From contig OMYN01000006.1 of assembly GCA_900315265.1 (NCBI GenBank), positions 1-64,000 on the forward strand: a stretch of DNA of 64,000 nucleotides, given 5' to 3'. The stretch comes from an uncultured Eubacteriales bacterium (GTDB lineage: Bacteria > Bacillota > Clostridia > Lachnospirales > Bianqueaceae). The notes beneath the pieces were generated by a model, which was given only the letters and a program-made list of their open reading frames with translations, was not told where the DNA came from and did no database searches. The translations under genes and the position numbers were made by a program. Numbering within the stretch: position 1 is the first letter of the stretch; each line of letters begins with the position of its first letter. Of this stretch, positions 49,144-57,313 are shown in pieces.

Positions 49144-49172
49144 TTGCAAACCGGCTTTTCCTTCTTTATAAT
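49144..49172 (+). promoter_or_regulatory. Predicted promoter of the PHP gene
   Basis: TTGCAA (49144-49149), 17 bp, perfect TATAAT (49167-49172) on the plus strand, only 22 nt before the ATG at 49195, so the leader is very short. A CCGGCTTGCAAACCGG inverted repeat (49139-49154) covers the -35 box and could be an operator. Confidence 0.7.
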
Positions 49173-49194
49173 ACAATGCCGAAGGAGGAAGACC

Positions 49195-50097
49195 ATGGTT
49201 TCCAATACCCCCATCCCTTTGATCGGCAGCAATGCCCACACTCATACGACCTTCTGCGACGGCCATGACAGTGCCCGTACTATGCTGGATGCCGCTATCA
49301 ATAAAGGTTTTTTTGCTCTGGGCTTTTCGTCCCATTCATATTTGGATCAGGAAGACTGGACTATGACCCGGCAGGGCACCCTTGACTATATAGCCCGGAT
49401 CCGGCAGTTGAAAGAGGATGAAAACGGCCGCATCCGCGTCTATCTGGGCACCGAACTCGACGCCATGTCCGACGTTGACCTGACCCCCTATGACTACCTG
49501 GTCGCCAGCGTCCATAATATTTATGCGGATCCGGCTGCCCTTAGTGCCCCCTGCGGCAAACCAGTCTTATCCAACGGTAAAGTCCGCATCGCTTATGATG
49601 AGAGTCCCGGCTCGCTTTCCTATATCGTAACCAATCTCTACCATGGAGACTGGCTGTCTCTTTCCAGGGATTACTATCTGGCTGTCCGCGATCATATCGA
49701 AAAAACGACCCGGGCTTTTACCAAGGGGCCGGTCATCTTAGGCCACTTCAATCTGATCACCAAATTCAATTACACCCTGGGCCTGATCGATGAATCGGAT
49801 CCTGCTTATCAGAAGATCGCCTCTCAGGTCCTTTTGGACTGTGCTGAGATGGGGGCCATCCCCGAGATCAACACGGGAGGCATGTGGCCGGGCCGCAATA
49901 AAGAACCTTATCTGAATCAATGGATGCTGCGTCTTTTGAAGAGCCACGGTTATCCTGTCATCATCGATTCCGACTGCCATCGGGCTGGAGACATCGACCA
50001 TGGTTTTTGCGAAGCGGTCGATGCAGCAAGGCAGGCCGGTTATACTTCCGTCATGGCTCTGGGCAAAGATAATATTTTAGAAGAGATCGGTTTATAG
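49195..50097 (+). CDS. PHP-domain histidinol-phosphatase-like hydrolase
   Basis: Has 300 residues from the ATG at 49195, which has GAAGGAGGAAGACC before it. The PHP metal motifs are visible: NAHTHTTFCDGH (H15, H17, D22, H24), GFSSHSY, a central GTELDA, LGHFNLI and DSDCHRAGD. The fold fits HisK/HisJ-type histidinol-phosphate phosphatase. No other histidine genes are near, so another phosphoester substrate is possible. With the next gene it forms the only plus-strand operon of the window. Confidence 0.85.
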   Translation: MVSNTPIPLIGSNAHTHTTFCDGHDSARTMLDAAINKGFFALGFSSHSYLDQEDWTMTRQGTLDYIARIRQLKEDENGRIRVYLGTELDAMSDVDLTPYDYLVASVHNIYADPAALSAPCGKPVLSNGKVRIAYDESPGSLSYIVTNLYHGDWLSLSRDYYLAVRDHIEKTTRAFTKGPVILGHFNLITKFNYTLGLIDESDPAYQKIASQVLLDCAEMGAIPEINTGGMWPGRNKEPYLNQWMLRLLKSHGYPVIIDSDCHRAGDIDHGFCEAVDAARQAGYTSVMALGKDNILEEIGL

Positions 50098-50133
50098 TTT
50101 TACGGTTAAACTCGTTAAGGGAAAGGAGACCTT

Positions 50134-50976
50134 ATGCATTTTCAATATCTTGGGACCGCGGCCGCCGAAGGCTGGCCGGCCGTATTCTGCAACTGCCCTT
50201 TATGCAAAAGAGCAGCCCTTCTGGGCGGGCGCAACATCCGTACCCGGTCTCAGGCTCTTATCAATAAAGACCTTCTGATCGACCTTCCCCCCGACACTTA
50301 TATGCACAAACTGACCCACGGCCTGGACCTGACTGCCGTACGCTATCTGCTGGTCACCCATATGCACATGGACCATTTTTATCCTCAGGAACTGACCGTA
50401 CGGGGAAGCGGCTACAGCCATGACATGGTCAGCCCCGACCTGAACATTTTCTGCGCTCAGGAAACCAAAGATTATTTTTATCAGGTTTCCAAAGACGAGT
50501 TGGACGCAGAATCGGACCGCCATCTGATCTGGAACGTTCTGAAGCCGTTTGAGACCGTCCAGGCGGGTCCTTATACGGTCACTCCTCTGCCCGCTTCCCA
50601 TATGAGTGACCGCAACCAGCCTTTTATCTATCACATCACGGACAGGGAGGGTAAACAGGTCCTCTATCTGCACGACAGCGGCTGGTACGAGGATGACGTG
50701 TGGGATTACTTCGCAGGTCTTTCAAAACCGGTCGACATGATCAGCCTGGATTCCACCAACGGAGCGATCGAGTCGCACCGGGGCCACCACATGGGTGTCA
50801 GCGAAGCCGCCGAAGTCCGCGACCGTCTCAGAGAACTCGGCGCCATCGATGACCATACCCGCTGTTTCCTCAATCATTTCTCCCATAACGGAGGCCTCCT
50901 TTACGACGATCTGACTGCAAAGGCTGCTCCTCTGGACCTGGAAGTATCCTATGACGGTATGGAAATCGACCTGTAA
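50134..50976 (+). CDS. Metallo-beta-lactamase-fold hydrolase, PhnP-like
   Basis: Has 280 residues. Core metal motif HMHMDH at 76-81, then further ligands in PASHMSD, and LHDSGWY and LNHFSHNGG near the end. The N-terminal C19-N-C21-x-x-C24 cluster (CNCPLC) followed by RTRSQALI is the zinc-site arrangement of PhnP phosphodiesterases. No phn (C-P lyase) genes are near, so the role is likely cleavage of some cyclic or diester phosphate, not phosphonate use. It starts 37 nt after the PHP gene, AAAGGAG site. Confidence 0.82.
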   Translation: MHFQYLGTAAAEGWPAVFCNCPLCKRAALLGGRNIRTRSQALINKDLLIDLPPDTYMHKLTHGLDLTAVRYLLVTHMHMDHFYPQELTVRGSGYSHDMVSPDLNIFCAQETKDYFYQVSKDELDAESDRHLIWNVLKPFETVQAGPYTVTPLPASHMSDRNQPFIYHITDREGKQVLYLHDSGWYEDDVWDYFAGLSKPVDMISLDSTNGAIESHRGHHMGVSEAAEVRDRLRELGAIDDHTRCFLNHFSHNGGLLYDDLTAKAAPLDLEVSYDGMEIDL

Positions 50977-51018
50977 AAGGCAGCCGCCCGATAGCGGCCG
51001 GCCCTATATATGTAAAAA

Positions 51019-51075
51019 AGAAAGCCTGTCTCTTTGACCCTTCCGTAACAGGAGGGCAAACAGACAGGCTTTTTC
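51019..51075. terminator. Bidirectional terminator between convergent genes
   Basis: AAAGCCTGTCT/AGACAGGCTTT (51021-51031 with 51062-51072), 11 bp, with an inner CCCT/AGGG pair, has A and T tracts on both sides (AAAAAG before, TTTTTCAATTTTG after). It can stop the plus-strand operon and the minus-strand ABC operon. A 10-bp unit TTCAATTTTG is repeated exactly in tandem at 51073-51092. Confidence 0.85.
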
Positions 51076-51110
51076 AATTTTGTTCAATTTTGTAAAAGGG
51101 CTCCCAACCG

Positions 51111-52916
51111 TCACGGCTGGGCGCCGGCAGGCTGTTTCTCTTCTACCTGAGCCTTGATCAGGCCGTAGTAGATGCCGCCCAAATCATACAGCTGCTGATG
51201 GGTGCCGCGCTCCCTGATCTGTCCGTCATCGATGACGAAGATCTGGTCACAGTTTTCGATGGTTGACAAACGATGGGCAATAAAGATAGAGGTGCGTCCC
51301 TTTGAGATGTTTTCAATGGACTTCTGCACTAATTCCTCTGTATTGGTATCGATATGAGCGGTCGCCTCATCCAGGACCAGGATGGCCGGATCATGCGCGA
51401 TGGCCCTGGCAAAGGACAAAAGCTGGCGCTGACCGGTGGAAAAGTTGAACCCCTGCTCGATCACCGGCGCTTCCAGGCCTCCTATGCTGTTGACAAAATC
51501 ATCCGCATCGGAAATGGCCAGAGCGCGCTCCATCGTCGGCCGGTCCAGGCTGGCGTGCATATCCAGGTTGTCGGCGACGGTCCCCGTGAAAAGGAAGACA
51601 TCCTGCATGACGGTCGAAACACCCTGACGCAGATCTTTCAGTTTCCACTGTTCGACGGGAATGCCGTCCACCAGGATCTGTCCCTTCTGGATCGTATAGT
51701 AGCGGCTGATCAGGTTGATGATGGTCGATTTTCCCGCTCCGGTATGGCCGACGAAAGCGATCTTCTGCCCTTTTTCGACTTTGAAGCTGATCCCCTTCAG
51801 GATCCAGTCTCCTTCGTTGTAGGCAAACCAGACATCTTTGAATTCTACCGTACCCTGGACCGGGCCCCCGTGCGTGCCTTCCGCAAGGTCCTCGACCGAA
51901 GGTTCGTCAAGCACTTCATAGATCCGTTCGGTCGAAACCAGGGCCGACTCGATGGTGGTATATTTTTCGGCCAGGTCATTGATGGGGTTGAAAAACTGTT
52001 TGACGTAATTGGTAAAGGCGTAAAGGACGCCGACCTGCAGCGTGCCTCCGCTGATGCGGCCGTAGCCGTACCAGATCAAAAGGGCAATGATCAGGCTGTT
52101 CACGACCTCCATGACCGGCCGCAGAAAGGAGTTCAAAAAGACCTGCATCATGGTCCGGTGATAATATTTCTTGTTCAGGTCTCTGAATTCTTCCAACTTG
52201 TCGGACTGACGGTTGAAGGCCTGAATGACCTTCATGCCGGAAATATTTTCGGCGAAAAAACCGTTGATGCGGCCGATCAGCTGTTTGATCTGCTTGAAAT
52301 TGCGCTTGATGATCCGCTTCATGGAAAAGGTAATGCCGAAAATGATCGGCACACCGATCATGGCAACCAGGGCCAGCTGCCAGTCCATGATAAACATGAC
52401 CACAATGATGCCGGCCAGTAAGAAGACATCTTTGAACAGATTCAGAAAGACATCCGAATAAAACTCGTTGATGGTCTCTACATCGTTGGTGGACCGGGTG
52501 ATCAGACGGCCCGTCCCATATTTATCCAATGCCTTCATGGTCATATGCAGGATCTTGTCAAAGACCTTTTGCCGCATAGTATTCAGGATATTCTGGGAAA
52601 GCCGGGCCATGAGGCGGACCTGGGTCATAGAAAAGGCAGCACCCAGTAAAGCGACCACGAAATACATGACCGCCATGCCTGTGATGGAATACAGACCGTG
52701 CTGAGCCTGGCCGCCGACCAGGAAATCATCGATGATGATCTTGGCCACATAGGGCTTGCCCAGTTCCGCCAGGTTGACGATCAGGACACAGATCGCACAG
52801 ATGATCAAGGTGCCCGTATAAGGCTTCATCAGGATCATCAGCCGCACCAGGCTTGAATGACGGTCCTTGGCCCGTTCCGGCTTTTTATCTCCCGGGATCA
52901 TATTATTGCTGCTCAT
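51111..52916 (-). CDS. Heterodimeric ABC exporter subunit with canonical Walker B
   Basis: Type IV ABC exporter half, 601 residues from the ATG at 52916 (AAGGAGG 9 nt before it). Six transmembrane helices (to about 310), then the ATPase: Walker A GHTGAGKST (390-398), signature altered to FSTGQ (492-496) instead of LSGGQ, and Walker B ending LDE with the catalytic glutamate E517. This pattern is that of BmrD, LmrD or TM288: the partner with the working glutamate but a degenerate signature. Its start overlaps the stop of the partner gene by 14 nt. Confidence 0.93.
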   Translation of the reverse strand: MSSNNMIPGDKKPERAKDRHSSLVRLMILMKPYTGTLIICAICVLIVNLAELGKPYVAKIIIDDFLVGGQAQHGLYSITGMAVMYFVVALLGAAFSMTQVRLMARLSQNILNTMRQKVFDKILHMTMKALDKYGTGRLITRSTNDVETINEFYSDVFLNLFKDVFLLAGIIVVMFIMDWQLALVAMIGVPIIFGITFSMKRIIKRNFKQIKQLIGRINGFFAENISGMKVIQAFNRQSDKLEEFRDLNKKYYHRTMMQVFLNSFLRPVMEVVNSLIIALLIWYGYGRISGGTLQVGVLYAFTNYVKQFFNPINDLAEKYTTIESALVSTERIYEVLDEPSVEDLAEGTHGGPVQGTVEFKDVWFAYNEGDWILKGISFKVEKGQKIAFVGHTGAGKSTIINLISRYYTIQKGQILVDGIPVEQWKLKDLRQGVSTVMQDVFLFTGTVADNLDMHASLDRPTMERALAISDADDFVNSIGGLEAPVIEQGFNFSTGQRQLLSFARAIAHDPAILVLDEATAHIDTNTEELVQKSIENISKGRTSIFIAHRLSTIENCDQIFVIDDGQIRERGTHQQLYDLGGIYYGLIKAQVEEKQPAGAQP

Positions 52917-54636
52917 CCTGCTGCGCCTCCTTTGACTGTTTTTCGTACACGTCATAGTAGACGCCTTTTTGAGCCATCAGCTGCTCATGAGTACCCTTTT
53001 CGATGACCGATCCGTTTTCCAGATATAAGATCAGGTCTGCTCCTTTGAGAGAAGACAAACGATGGCTGATGATGATCGAGGTTTTTTCCCTTAACTCGCC
53101 TTCAAGGTTTCCTACGATCTTACGCTCGGTGATATTGTCCACGGCTGACAAGGTATCATCCAGGATCAGCAGTTTCGGGTCGCGGACCAAAGCCCTTGCC
53201 AGGGCGATGCGCTGCTTTTGTCCTCCCGAAAGGCGGGTGCCTCTTTCTCCTACCGCTGTTTGATAGCCATTGGGAAAGGCCATGATATCTTCGTCGATGT
53301 TGGCAAGCTGAGCGGCCTTGCGTACTTCCTTCTGACCGACTCCCTGTGAATAAAAAGCGATATCTTCCTGGATGGTCGTACTGAACAAAAAGCCGTCCTG
53401 GGGCACATAGCCGACTGCTTCGCGGATGGCCCTGGCCGGGATATCGTTGATATCGACTCCGTCAATAAAAAGTTCTCCCCGGGGAACGTCGTAAAACTTA
53501 AGCAAGAGCTCGATCAGCGTTGTCTTCCCGCTGCCAGTCTTGCCGGCGATCCCCAGCGTAGCTCCGGCCGGAATCGTAAAGGAAACATCTTCCAGAGCCG
53601 GAGTTTGTGCACCCGGATACGTGAAGGTCAGATGACGGGCTTCTATCTGCCCCTTGATCTGTCCCTCATAATCCGCGTACTCATCATCCGGGATGGAAGG
53701 AGCCTTAAAGATAACGTTCAGCCGTTTGTAGGATGCGATACCGCGGTACAGCATATTGACGACCCTGCCCAGCGAAACCACCGGGTTCTGGATCAGCAGA
53801 AGATAGCCCAGGAAAGAGACCAGTTCGCCCAGCTGTATGGTGTCGGCAGCGACCATACGGCCTCCGTAAATCATGGCAATGGAATAAGAAAGGCCGAAAG
53901 TAATGACGGTGATGGGGTTCAGCCAGGCAGAAGCATCCGTGAGCGCAACGTTAGCATCCCGCATGTCGGTCGATTTCTGAGTAAACTGCTGCTGCCACTC
54001 ATCTTCGCGGGCAAAAGTTTTGATGACGCGGGAGCCCATAATGGATTCATTTACGAAACCGGACAGCTGAGAGAAAAGCTCCTGTACCCGTTTGAACCGT
54101 TTCTGGACCAGATTGCCGATCAGGATGATCGATGTGACGGCGACCGCTACCGGTATCAAAGCCAGCATGGTCAGGCGTCCGTCGATCTGCCGGGTCATAG
54201 CATATATCGATAAGAAAGCCGTGGATACACCGTTGACGATCTGAGCCAGCAAAGGACCCGCTGTCATACGGACCGCTCCTACATCGTTGATGGCATAAGC
54301 CATCAGGTCACCGGAGCGCTGCTTGGCATAAAATTCAGGAGGAAGCTTCAGCAGTTTGACAAACAATTCCTCCCGTAAAAAACATTCCATATGGCGTCCG
54401 TTGCGGATGATCAGCATACGCCATATAAAACGGGTCGCGAACACTCCGACCGCTATCAGCACGATCAGGAGCGCCTGATGCATAACGGCTTCCTTGTCCG
54501 GCGGAGATGCTTTCAAGTAATCGATGGCTCTTCCCAAAGCCTTGGGAGCCTGGTTTTGGATCAGTGTATTCAAAATCAGGAAAAAAAAGCCGGGAATATA
54601 CAGCCACCCATACTTTTTCAGGAATTTACGGAACAT
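52903..54636 (-). CDS. Heterodimeric ABC exporter subunit with degenerate Walker B
   Basis: Type IV ABC exporter half, 577 residues. Six transmembrane helices, Walker A GKTGSGKT (365-372), canonical signature LSGGQ (469-473) and a Walker B reading LILDDTLSAVD: D494 replaces the catalytic glutamate. This is the BmrC/LmrC/TM287 type. Together with the following gene it forms an asymmetric exporter with one active and one inactive site. Likely cargo is drugs or lipids; not evident. The operon has its own promoter and an inverted repeat near the start site. Confidence 0.93.
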   Translation of the reverse strand: MFRKFLKKYGWLYIPGFFFLILNTLIQNQAPKALGRAIDYLKASPPDKEAVMHQALLIVLIAVGVFATRFIWRMLIIRNGRHMECFLREELFVKLLKLPPEFYAKQRSGDLMAYAINDVGAVRMTAGPLLAQIVNGVSTAFLSIYAMTRQIDGRLTMLALIPVAVAVTSIILIGNLVQKRFKRVQELFSQLSGFVNESIMGSRVIKTFAREDEWQQQFTQKSTDMRDANVALTDASAWLNPITVITFGLSYSIAMIYGGRMVAADTIQLGELVSFLGYLLLIQNPVVSLGRVVNMLYRGIASYKRLNVIFKAPSIPDDEYADYEGQIKGQIEARHLTFTYPGAQTPALEDVSFTIPAGATLGIAGKTGSGKTTLIELLLKFYDVPRGELFIDGVDINDIPARAIREAVGYVPQDGFLFSTTIQEDIAFYSQGVGQKEVRKAAQLANIDEDIMAFPNGYQTAVGERGTRLSGGQKQRIALARALVRDPKLLILDDTLSAVDNITERKIVGNLEGELREKTSIIISHRLSSLKGADLILYLENGSVIEKGTHEQLMAQKGVYYDVYEKQSKEAQQDEQQ

Positions 54637-54656
54637 CGTTGGCCTCTCTTATTAAA

Positions 54657-54673
54657 ATACATTAAATATGTAT
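54657..54673 (-). promoter_or_regulatory. Inverted repeat at the ABC operon start site
   Basis: ATACAT-TAAAT-ATGTAT (54657-54662 and 54668-54673) lies directly downstream of the -10 box, about over the transcription start. Position fits an operator for a MarR- or TetR-type repressor, but no regulator gene of that kind is adjacent. Confidence 0.5.
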
Positions 54674-54674
54674 T

Positions 54675-54703
54675 ATGATACACCTGTGAGAAACCAGCGT
54701 CAA
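54675..54703 (-). promoter_or_regulatory. Predicted promoter of the ABC exporter operon
   Basis: TTGACG (54698-54703), 17 bp, TATCAT (54675-54680) on the minus strand, about 39 nt before the first exporter gene. Confidence 0.65.
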
Positions 54704-54729
54704 CACAAATCGTTGCAAACGCAACTTTT

Positions 54730-55542
54730 TTATTCCAGCCAGTCAAGGAACTTCTGCACCCAATGGTCCCAGAATTCCCAGTTATGAGAGCCGGGCCCTT
54801 CCTGATAGGTGTAATCGATGGAGGGATGTTCGCTGAACCAGTCGCGGGTCATGCGGGCGCAGCCTACCAGCGGGTCTTCTGTGCCGCAGGCATGGAAGAA
54901 ACGGGGCATTTTTTTGCCGGCTGCCATGTTCTCGACCGCTGCTACATACGGATCCCATTTGGTGCCCTGCAGGCTTTCACGGTCCCGGGTCCCGTAGACA
55001 GCTTCCAAAACCGGAAATCCACCCGACGGGCGGTTTATGACCGGACGCTCTGTCTCTTTACCCCGGTAAAAGAAATTTCCTGCGGAAAAAACACCGACAG
55101 CCCCATATCGTTCGGGCAGGGTCAGCCCCATCTTCAAGGCACCCATGCCTCCCATGGACAGACCGGCTACATAGGTTTTGGCAGGATCATCGGTAATGGG
55201 GAAGAAGTCCTTCATGATGCGGGGCAGGTCCTCTGTGATATAGTCGAACCACCTTTGCCCGTGCTCCATGTTTTCATAGCTGGACAGCTGGGCTTCGGGC
55301 ATGACGACGACCAGGCCTTTTCCGGATACATAGCGTTCGATCGAGGTGCGGCGCAGCCATATGGTATGGTTATCCGACGCTCCGTGAAGAAGGTAGAGGA
55401 CAGGATAGCCCTCTGTCTTTTGCTCCTCCGGATCAGGCGCCCCTTCGATGCCGATCCCATGTGTTTTTTGAGGCACGATCACATATGCGGACGTGCACAT
55501 TCCCAATACCGGTGAAAAAAACTCTGCTTCCATCAGTGCCAT
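54730..55542 (-). CDS. PF00756-type esterase, second of a tandem pair
   Basis: Alpha/beta hydrolase of the esterase D / tributyrin esterase (EstA) kind, cytoplasmic (no signal peptide). It has 270 residues beginning MALMEAEFFSPVLGM. Oxyanion segment LLHGASDN (about 51-58), nucleophile S129 in GLSMGG (127-132), and the C-terminal GSHNWEFWDHW with catalytic H253. It starts 1 nt after the stop of its paralogue and aligns with it from the first residue; an internal duplication is clear. The natural ester is unknown; short-chain acyl or acetyl groups on sugars would fit the family. Confidence 0.9.
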   Translation of the reverse strand: MALMEAEFFSPVLGMCTSAYVIVPQKTHGIGIEGAPDPEEQKTEGYPVLYLLHGASDNHTIWLRRTSIERYVSGKGLVVVMPEAQLSSYENMEHGQRWFDYITEDLPRIMKDFFPITDDPAKTYVAGLSMGGMGALKMGLTLPERYGAVGVFSAGNFFYRGKETERPVINRPSGGFPVLEAVYGTRDRESLQGTKWDPYVAAVENMAAGKKMPRFFHACGTEDPLVGCARMTRDWFSEHPSIDYTYQEGPGSHNWEFWDHWVQKFLDWLE

Positions 55543-55543
55543 A

Positions 55544-56323
55544 TCAATCCGCCTCCTTTTTATCTAAAGGCAGCCAGTCCAGGACTCTTTGGATGTTGCG
55601 GTCCCAAAAGCCCCACTCGTGGATGCCCGGCTCCTCGAACCAAGTCAGATCGATCTTATCCTTGCAGCGGTCCTTAAACTGTTTGTTCATGGGATAGAGA
55701 AAATCCTCCGTCCCGCAGGCTACATAAAACCTGGGCAGGGTAAGGCCGGCAGCCAGCTGCTGATCGATCCGTGCCGGCAGATCATTGATCGACCCTTCCA
55801 CATCCTCCAACGTCCCCATCGACAGGCTTGCATGGCCGCCCCTGTCATGCTCAAAGGCGTAAACAGGGTCGACAAAGCCCGAAAGACTGGCGGCGTAACT
55901 GAAGCGTTCCGGACAGTTGATACCCAGCTTTAAAGCACCGAAACCTCCCATGGACAGACCGGCCACAAAGGTCCCACTCCGTTTGGACGAGATCATGGGA
56001 AACAGCTCGCATACGATCTGCGGCAGTTCGTCGCTGAAAAACCTCCAGTAATCGTAACCGTACTGCTGATCGCAGTAAAATCCCAGATCCGTGGAAGCCA
56101 TCACCACTGCCAGTCCTCTTTCGACCGCGTACCTTTCGATCGAGGTGCGCCGCTGCCATATGGTCTGATTGTCCGAATAGCCATGCAAAAGGTAGAGCAC
56201 GGGCACCTTACCGCTTTTTTGTCCGCTCTGCCCGATCCCGTTGTCTTTTTGAGGCAGGATCACATCGGCCGCCCTTTCCATACCCAGAGTCTGTGAGAAA
56301 AAATTTGCATGAATCAGTGCCAT
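55544..56323 (-). CDS. PF00756-type esterase, first of a tandem pair
   Basis: Paralogue of the next gene, 259 residues from the ATG at 56323 (MALIHANFFSQTLGM), supported by AAAGGAAG before it; the in-frame extension overlapping birA is rejected. LLHGYSDNQTIWQRRTSIERY, nucleophile S124 in GLSMGGFGA and the C-terminal GIHEWGFWDRN histidine are present. It lies 58 nt after birA, and with the second esterase forms an operon that could start at birA. Confidence 0.9.
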   Translation of the reverse strand: MALIHANFFSQTLGMERAADVILPQKDNGIGQSGQKSGKVPVLYLLHGYSDNQTIWQRRTSIERYAVERGLAVVMASTDLGFYCDQQYGYDYWRFFSDELPQIVCELFPMISSKRSGTFVAGLSMGGFGALKLGINCPERFSYAASLSGFVDPVYAFEHDRGGHASLSMGTLEDVEGSINDLPARIDQQLAAGLTLPRFYVACGTEDFLYPMNKQFKDRCKDKIDLTWFEEPGIHEWGFWDRNIQRVLDWLPLDKKEAD

Positions 56324-56381
56324 TTTTATGCTTCCTTTCCCTAAATTTTTCTCTGAATAGAATTCGCCCGGAATATTTGAC

Positions 56382-57224
56382 TTAGTCCAAAAGAAGACTG
56401 ACTTCACCGGAATTGATCGTGCGGACGTGTCCGTCCGGCTCTTTGACGATCAGTTCCGCCCTGTCGCCGATCCCCGTTACCGTGACCGGCGGCTGATCCT
56501 CGATGATCTTATGATCCACATCCATCAGCCGTACCGTTTTACCGACCACAAAGGAGCGGCGGCGGTACTCGTCCATATAATGCTGGGTCAGAAGATCCGG
56601 ATAAATTTCCATATATTCGTTCAAAATGGCCGCCGCCAGCCGGCTGCGGATAGGTTCGTCCCGCCGCTGATCCGGCTCCAGAAGGGCTCCGGCAATATGA
56701 CGGATATCCTCAGGGAAACCGCCTTTCGGCGCCCACACATTGACTCCGATGCCGATGACGGCCCAGGACAGTTTTGACCCTTGTCCGGGAATGGTACCCG
56801 CTTCCGTCAGGATGCCCGTCACCTTGCGGCCTCTGCAGTAGACGTCGTTGACCCACTTGATCGATGTTTCTACTCCCAGAACGGTCTCAATGGCCTTGCA
56901 GACAGCAACGGCCGCCGCTGTCGTCAAAGACAGGCTGTCCTCGGCAGACATGTCCGGTCTTACTAGGAGGCTCAGATATAAGCCAGTATCGTCCGGCGAA
57001 TAAAAGCTGCGGCCCCGGCGCCCTTTTCCGGCTGTCTGATGAGCCGCGACGATCGCCTTGCCGCTCGGAACATGGTTGGCGGCGTCGATCTTTAACAAAT
57101 CATTGGTCGAGGTGACCGTATCTTCCACTACCAGCTGCAGCTGTCTGGCCGGACCGGTCAGATAAGAATACACATCCTCCCGGCTCATTTTTGCCGTCTT
57201 GGACGGTTCTGAAATTTCGTTCAT
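56382..57224 (-). CDS. birA: Biotin-[acetyl-CoA-carboxylase] ligase without HTH
   Basis: Attaches biotin to carboxylase carrier domains. It has 280 residues with TSTNDLL (38-44), the biotinyl-AMP loop KGRRGRSF (67-74), the WVNDVYCRGRKVTGILTE core and the small C-terminal SH3-like domain. The first 30 residues do not form the helix-turn-helix domain found in bifunctional BirA, so this looks like an enzyme-only ligase that cannot itself repress biotin genes. Start chosen at the first ATG (AAGAGAG upstream). It starts 21 nt after a terminator stem. Confidence 0.92.
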   Translation of the reverse strand: MNEISEPSKTAKMSREDVYSYLTGPARQLQLVVEDTVTSTNDLLKIDAANHVPSGKAIVAAHQTAGKGRRGRSFYSPDDTGLYLSLLVRPDMSAEDSLSLTTAAAVAVCKAIETVLGVETSIKWVNDVYCRGRKVTGILTEAGTIPGQGSKLSWAVIGIGVNVWAPKGGFPEDIRHIAGALLEPDQRRDEPIRSRLAAAILNEYMEIYPDLLTQHYMDEYRRRSFVVGKTVRLMDVDHKIIEDQPPVTVTGIGDRAELIVKEPDGHVRTINSGEVSLLLD

Positions 57225-57240
57225 ATTCTCTCTTTTCTGT

Positions 57241-57263
57241 AAATAAAAAGGCAGCAGCCTTTT
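57241..57263 (-). terminator. Terminator-like hairpin between M23 gene and birA
   Basis: AAAAGGC-TGCT-GCCTTTT (57246-57252 with 57257-57263) followed in the RNA by TATTT, 50 nt beyond the M23 gene stop and 21 nt before birA. A TATAAT (57279-57284) precedes it with no good -35, so a birA promoter upstream of the hairpin is possible. Confidence 0.6.
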
Positions 57264-57313
57264 GGATGATCTATAACGATTATACCAAAAGAACTGCTGT
57301 CTGCATCTTTGTC

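Noticed and set aside
56324-56407. N-terminal extension of the first esterase
   Set aside because: It overlaps the end of birA and is absent from the paralogue, which starts at the matching MAL residue.
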